This document shows, piece by piece, positions 33,245-35,253 of a DNA stretch of 35,253 bases. The DNA is from CAYRUP01 sp964578975 (GTDB taxonomy: Bacteria; Pseudomonadota; Gammaproteobacteria; DSM-16500). The DNA is taken from assembly GCA_964578975.1 (NCBI GenBank), contig CAZOFA010000015.1, positions 1 through 35,253 of the forward strand. The letters are read 5' to 3'. The position numbers and the translations under genes were made by a program. Below the pieces are notes generated by a model that was not told where the DNA came from, made no database searches, and saw only the letters and a list, made by a program, of their open reading frames with translations. Every line of letters begins with the position of its first letter. Position 1 is the stretch's first letter.

Positions 33245-35038
33245 ATGCAACGAATTCGTAATTTTTCTATTATCGCGCATATTGACCATGGTAAATCAAC
33301 CTTGGCGGATCGGTTAATTCAACTCTGCGGGGGATTGAGCGAACGAGAGATGGCGGAGCAAGTGCTCGATTCAATGGACTTAGAGCGTGAGCGTGGCATT
33401 ACGATTAAAGCGCATAGCGTGACGTTGAATTATAAAGCCAATGATGGCCATACGTATCAACTGAATTTTATTGATACGCCAGGGCATGTCGATTTTTCCT
33501 ATGAAGTGTCGCGCTCACTCGCTGCGTGTGAAGGTGCATTATTAGTGGTGGATGCGGGGCAAGGTGTAGAAGCACAAACACTAGCTGTGTGTTATACGGC
33601 GATCGAGCAAGGACTGGAAGTGCTCCCGGTGTTAAATAAAATTGATTTACCCCAAGCCGATCAAGGTCGCGTGATTCAAGAAATTGAAGAAATCATTGGA
33701 ATTGAAGCCAAAGATGCATTAGGTGTGAGCGCCAAAATGGGAATCGGCATTAAAGAATTACTCGAAAAAATTATTTCTGATATTCCAGCACCCGAAGGCA
33801 ATCTTGATGCACCGTTGCAAGCACTGATTATTGATTCGTGGTTTGATAGTTATTTAGGTGTCGTGTCGCTGGTGCGCGTCAAAAATGGCATTTTGAAAGT
33901 CGGTGAAAAAATGCAAGTCATGTCCACCGGCAAACATCATGAAGTCAGTGGGATTGGAATTTTTACCCCGAAGCGCACGCCAACGGGTGTGTTGCAAGCG
34001 GGTGAAGTGGGTTATGTAGTGGCTGGGATTAAAGATATTAATGGTGCGCCCGTGGGCGATACCTTAACGCATGCACATAAAGCAGCGACGCAACCTTTAC
34101 CCGGATTCAAAAAAATGAAACCGCAAGTGTATGCCGGATTATTTCCGGTGAGCGCAGATGATTTCCCTGCATTTCGTGAAGCGTTGGCAAAATTATGTTT
34201 GAATGATGCGGCACTTTTTTATGAGCCGGAATCGTCAGAAGCATTAGGATTTGGTTTTCGTTGCGGCTTTCTCGGCATGTTGCACATGGAAATTGTGCAA
34301 GAACGTCTTGAACGCGAATACGACATGAATTTAATTACCACCGCACCGACGGTGGTTTATGAAGTATTAACCACTAAAAATGAAATTTTATATATTGATA
34401 ACCCCACAAAATTACCCGCAGTGAATTATATTGAAGAAATTCGTGAACCGATTGCAAAAGTGCATATATTGGTGCCGCAACAATATTTAGGGAGTGTCAT
34501 CACACTCTGTGTTGAACGCCGCGGCGTGCAAAAAAACATGCAATATTTAGGGAATCAAATTGCCTTGAACTATGATATTCCGATGGGTGAAATTGTGTTG
34601 GATTTTTTTGATCGATTAAAATCAGTGAGCCGCGGATATGCATCGTTGGATTATAGTTTTGCGTATTTTCAAGCAGCGGATTTAGTAAAATTGGATTTGT
34701 TGATCAATGGCGATAAAGTGGATGCCTTGGCGCTGATTGTGCATCGCGAGCAATCACAATATAAAGGCCGACAAATTGCCGAAAAAATGCAAGAACTGAT
34801 TCCGCGCCAAATGTTTGATGTGGCGATTCAAGCGGCGATCGGTGCGCATGTGATTGCACGTTCAACCGTGAAAGCATTACGTAAAAATGTGTTGGCTAAA
34901 TGTTATGGCGGTGATATTACACGTAAACGTAAATTGCTTGAGAAGCAAAAAGAAGGTAAAAAACGCATGAAACAAGTGGGTAATGTGGAAATTCCGCAAG
35001 AAGCGTTTTTGGCGGTGTTGAAGGTTGATAAGAAATAG
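33245..35038 (+). CDS. lepA: Elongation factor 4 (LepA), ribosome back-translocase GTPase
   Basis: From the ATG at 33245 the protein has 597 residues and begins MQRIRNFSIIAHIDHGKSTL, aligning with the standard LepA N-terminus (E. coli 599 aa). A TTG seven codons upstream is possible but unneeded. GTPase motifs are G1 AHIDHGKST, G3 DTPGHVDF and G4 NKID. The LepA-specific C-terminal domain ends with KRKLLEKQKEGKKRMKQVG. It is a translational GTPase acting on stalled ribosomes. lepB follows after 73 nt with a hairpin between. Confidence 0.97.
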   Translation: MQRIRNFSIIAHIDHGKSTLADRLIQLCGGLSEREMAEQVLDSMDLERERGITIKAHSVTLNYKANDGHTYQLNFIDTPGHVDFSYEVSRSLAACEGALLVVDAGQGVEAQTLAVCYTAIEQGLEVLPVLNKIDLPQADQGRVIQEIEEIIGIEAKDALGVSAKMGIGIKELLEKIISDIPAPEGNLDAPLQALIIDSWFDSYLGVVSLVRVKNGILKVGEKMQVMSTGKHHEVSGIGIFTPKRTPTGVLQAGEVGYVVAGIKDINGAPVGDTLTHAHKAATQPLPGFKKMKPQVYAGLFPVSADDFPAFREALAKLCLNDAALFYEPESSEALGFGFRCGFLGMLHMEIVQERLEREYDMNLITTAPTVVYEVLTTKNEILYIDNPTKLPAVNYIEEIREPIAKVHILVPQQYLGSVITLCVERRGVQKNMQYLGNQIALNYDIPMGEIVLDFFDRLKSVSRGYASLDYSFAYFQAADLVKLDLLINGDKVDALALIVHREQSQYKGRQIAEKMQELIPRQMFDVAIQAAIGAHVIARSTVKALRKNVLAKCYGGDITRKRKLLEKQKEGKKRMKQVGNVEIPQEAFLAVLKVDKK

Positions 35039-35055
35039 TGATTGAAAATATATTT

Positions 35056-35078
35056 ACCTCTCCCCTTGTGGGAGAGGT
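35056..35078. repeat. Palindromic repeat (ACCTCTCC family) between lepA and lepB
   Basis: ACCTCTCCC (35056-35064) and GGGAGAGGT (35070-35078) form a 9-bp stem with a 5-nt loop, 17 nt after the lepA stop. It is related to the element at 829-850. No T-run follows, so it is not a classical terminator, and lepB may be co-transcribed. Confidence 0.6.
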
Positions 35079-35111
35079 GAATCTAATATAAATTTAAAAG
35101 GAACCAACTCA

Positions 35112-35253
35112 GTGAACTTTAATTTCGAACTGATTTTATTTTACGCCACGGTCATTACCGGCATTATTTATTTAATCGACGTCATTTTTTTCGCTCGCCG
35201 TCGCAAAACAGAAAAAATGCCGATGATTATCGACTATGCGCGTTCATTTTTTC
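35112..35253 (+). CDS. lepB: Signal peptidase I, N-terminal fragment (cut by window end)
   Basis: Forty-seven codons are visible from a GTG at 35112 (AAGGA about 9 nt upstream). They encode a membrane segment (ELILFYATVITGIIYLIDVIFF), a basic turn (ARRRK) and MIIDYARSFF, matching the start of LepB before its second membrane helix. The catalytic Ser/Lys part lies outside the window. Position after lepA is the standard lepA-lepB arrangement. LepB cleaves Sec signal peptides at the outer face of the inner membrane. Confidence 0.88.
   Translation, partial: MNFNFELILFYATVITGIIYLIDVIFFARRRKTEKMPMIIDYARSFF

Overview
The window looks like chromosomal DNA from an AT-rich gammaproteobacterium. The gene set (lepA-lepB, sdhE-ygfX, mrdA-rodA-mltB-rlpA, htpX-lemA, kbl-tdh, hemH) is gammaproteobacterial. 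The low GC content, a eukaryotic-type protein kinase, a pentapeptide-repeat gene, an acidophobic mix of orphan cytosolic proteins and several families of short palindromic repeats suggest a host-associated member of the Legionellales/Coxiellaceae type. That placement is an inference; no rRNA or other taxonomic marker is present. There are no tRNAs, CRISPR arrays, transposases or phage genes. A run of 10 Ns at 22397-22406 shows this is a draft scaffold.

Left part (1-6800, almost all minus strand): a pentapeptide-repeat gene cut by the window edge, a 73-residue secreted peptide, then a compact unit read from about 6800 down to 1404. This unit starts with a promoter, a small palindrome and a TPP riboswitch, followed by thiZ-thiX-thiY (an ABC importer for a thiamine pyrimidine precursor), a secreted M4-family metallopeptidase and rmuC. 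Gaps are 26 nt or less, so the peptidase and rmuC may share riboswitch control. thiZ carries a short genomic repeat inside its reading frame.

Cell-envelope block (6813-16351, minus): lemA and htpX (membrane proteostasis), separated by a perfect 27-bp inverted repeat, then hemH, a PagL-like lipid A deacylase, mrdA (PBP2), rodA, mltB, rlpA and rseP. Genes from mrdA to rseP overlap or nearly touch and would make the elongation peptidoglycan synthase, two septal/side-wall lytic enzymes and the sigma-E site-2 protease together.

Middle (16510-22521): a divergent eukaryotic-like kinase (candidate secreted effector), a very large 1123-residue flavin/iron-sulfur oxidoreductase that fuses a GltD-like module to a PyrK/FNR-like module, a secreted 151-residue protein, and the N gap. 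The gap is flanked by two imperfect copies of the same sequence.

Right part (22522-35253): htpG, alanine dehydrogenase and an M17 leucyl aminopeptidase on the plus strand, an orphan gene, a TerC-family membrane protein, the threonine catabolic pair kbl-tdh on the minus strand, two orphan genes around sdhE-ygfX, then lepA and the first 47 codons of lepB. Three unrelated orphan genes (starts at 737, 30934 and 31778) share a GGTGGTG-type ribosome-binding region.
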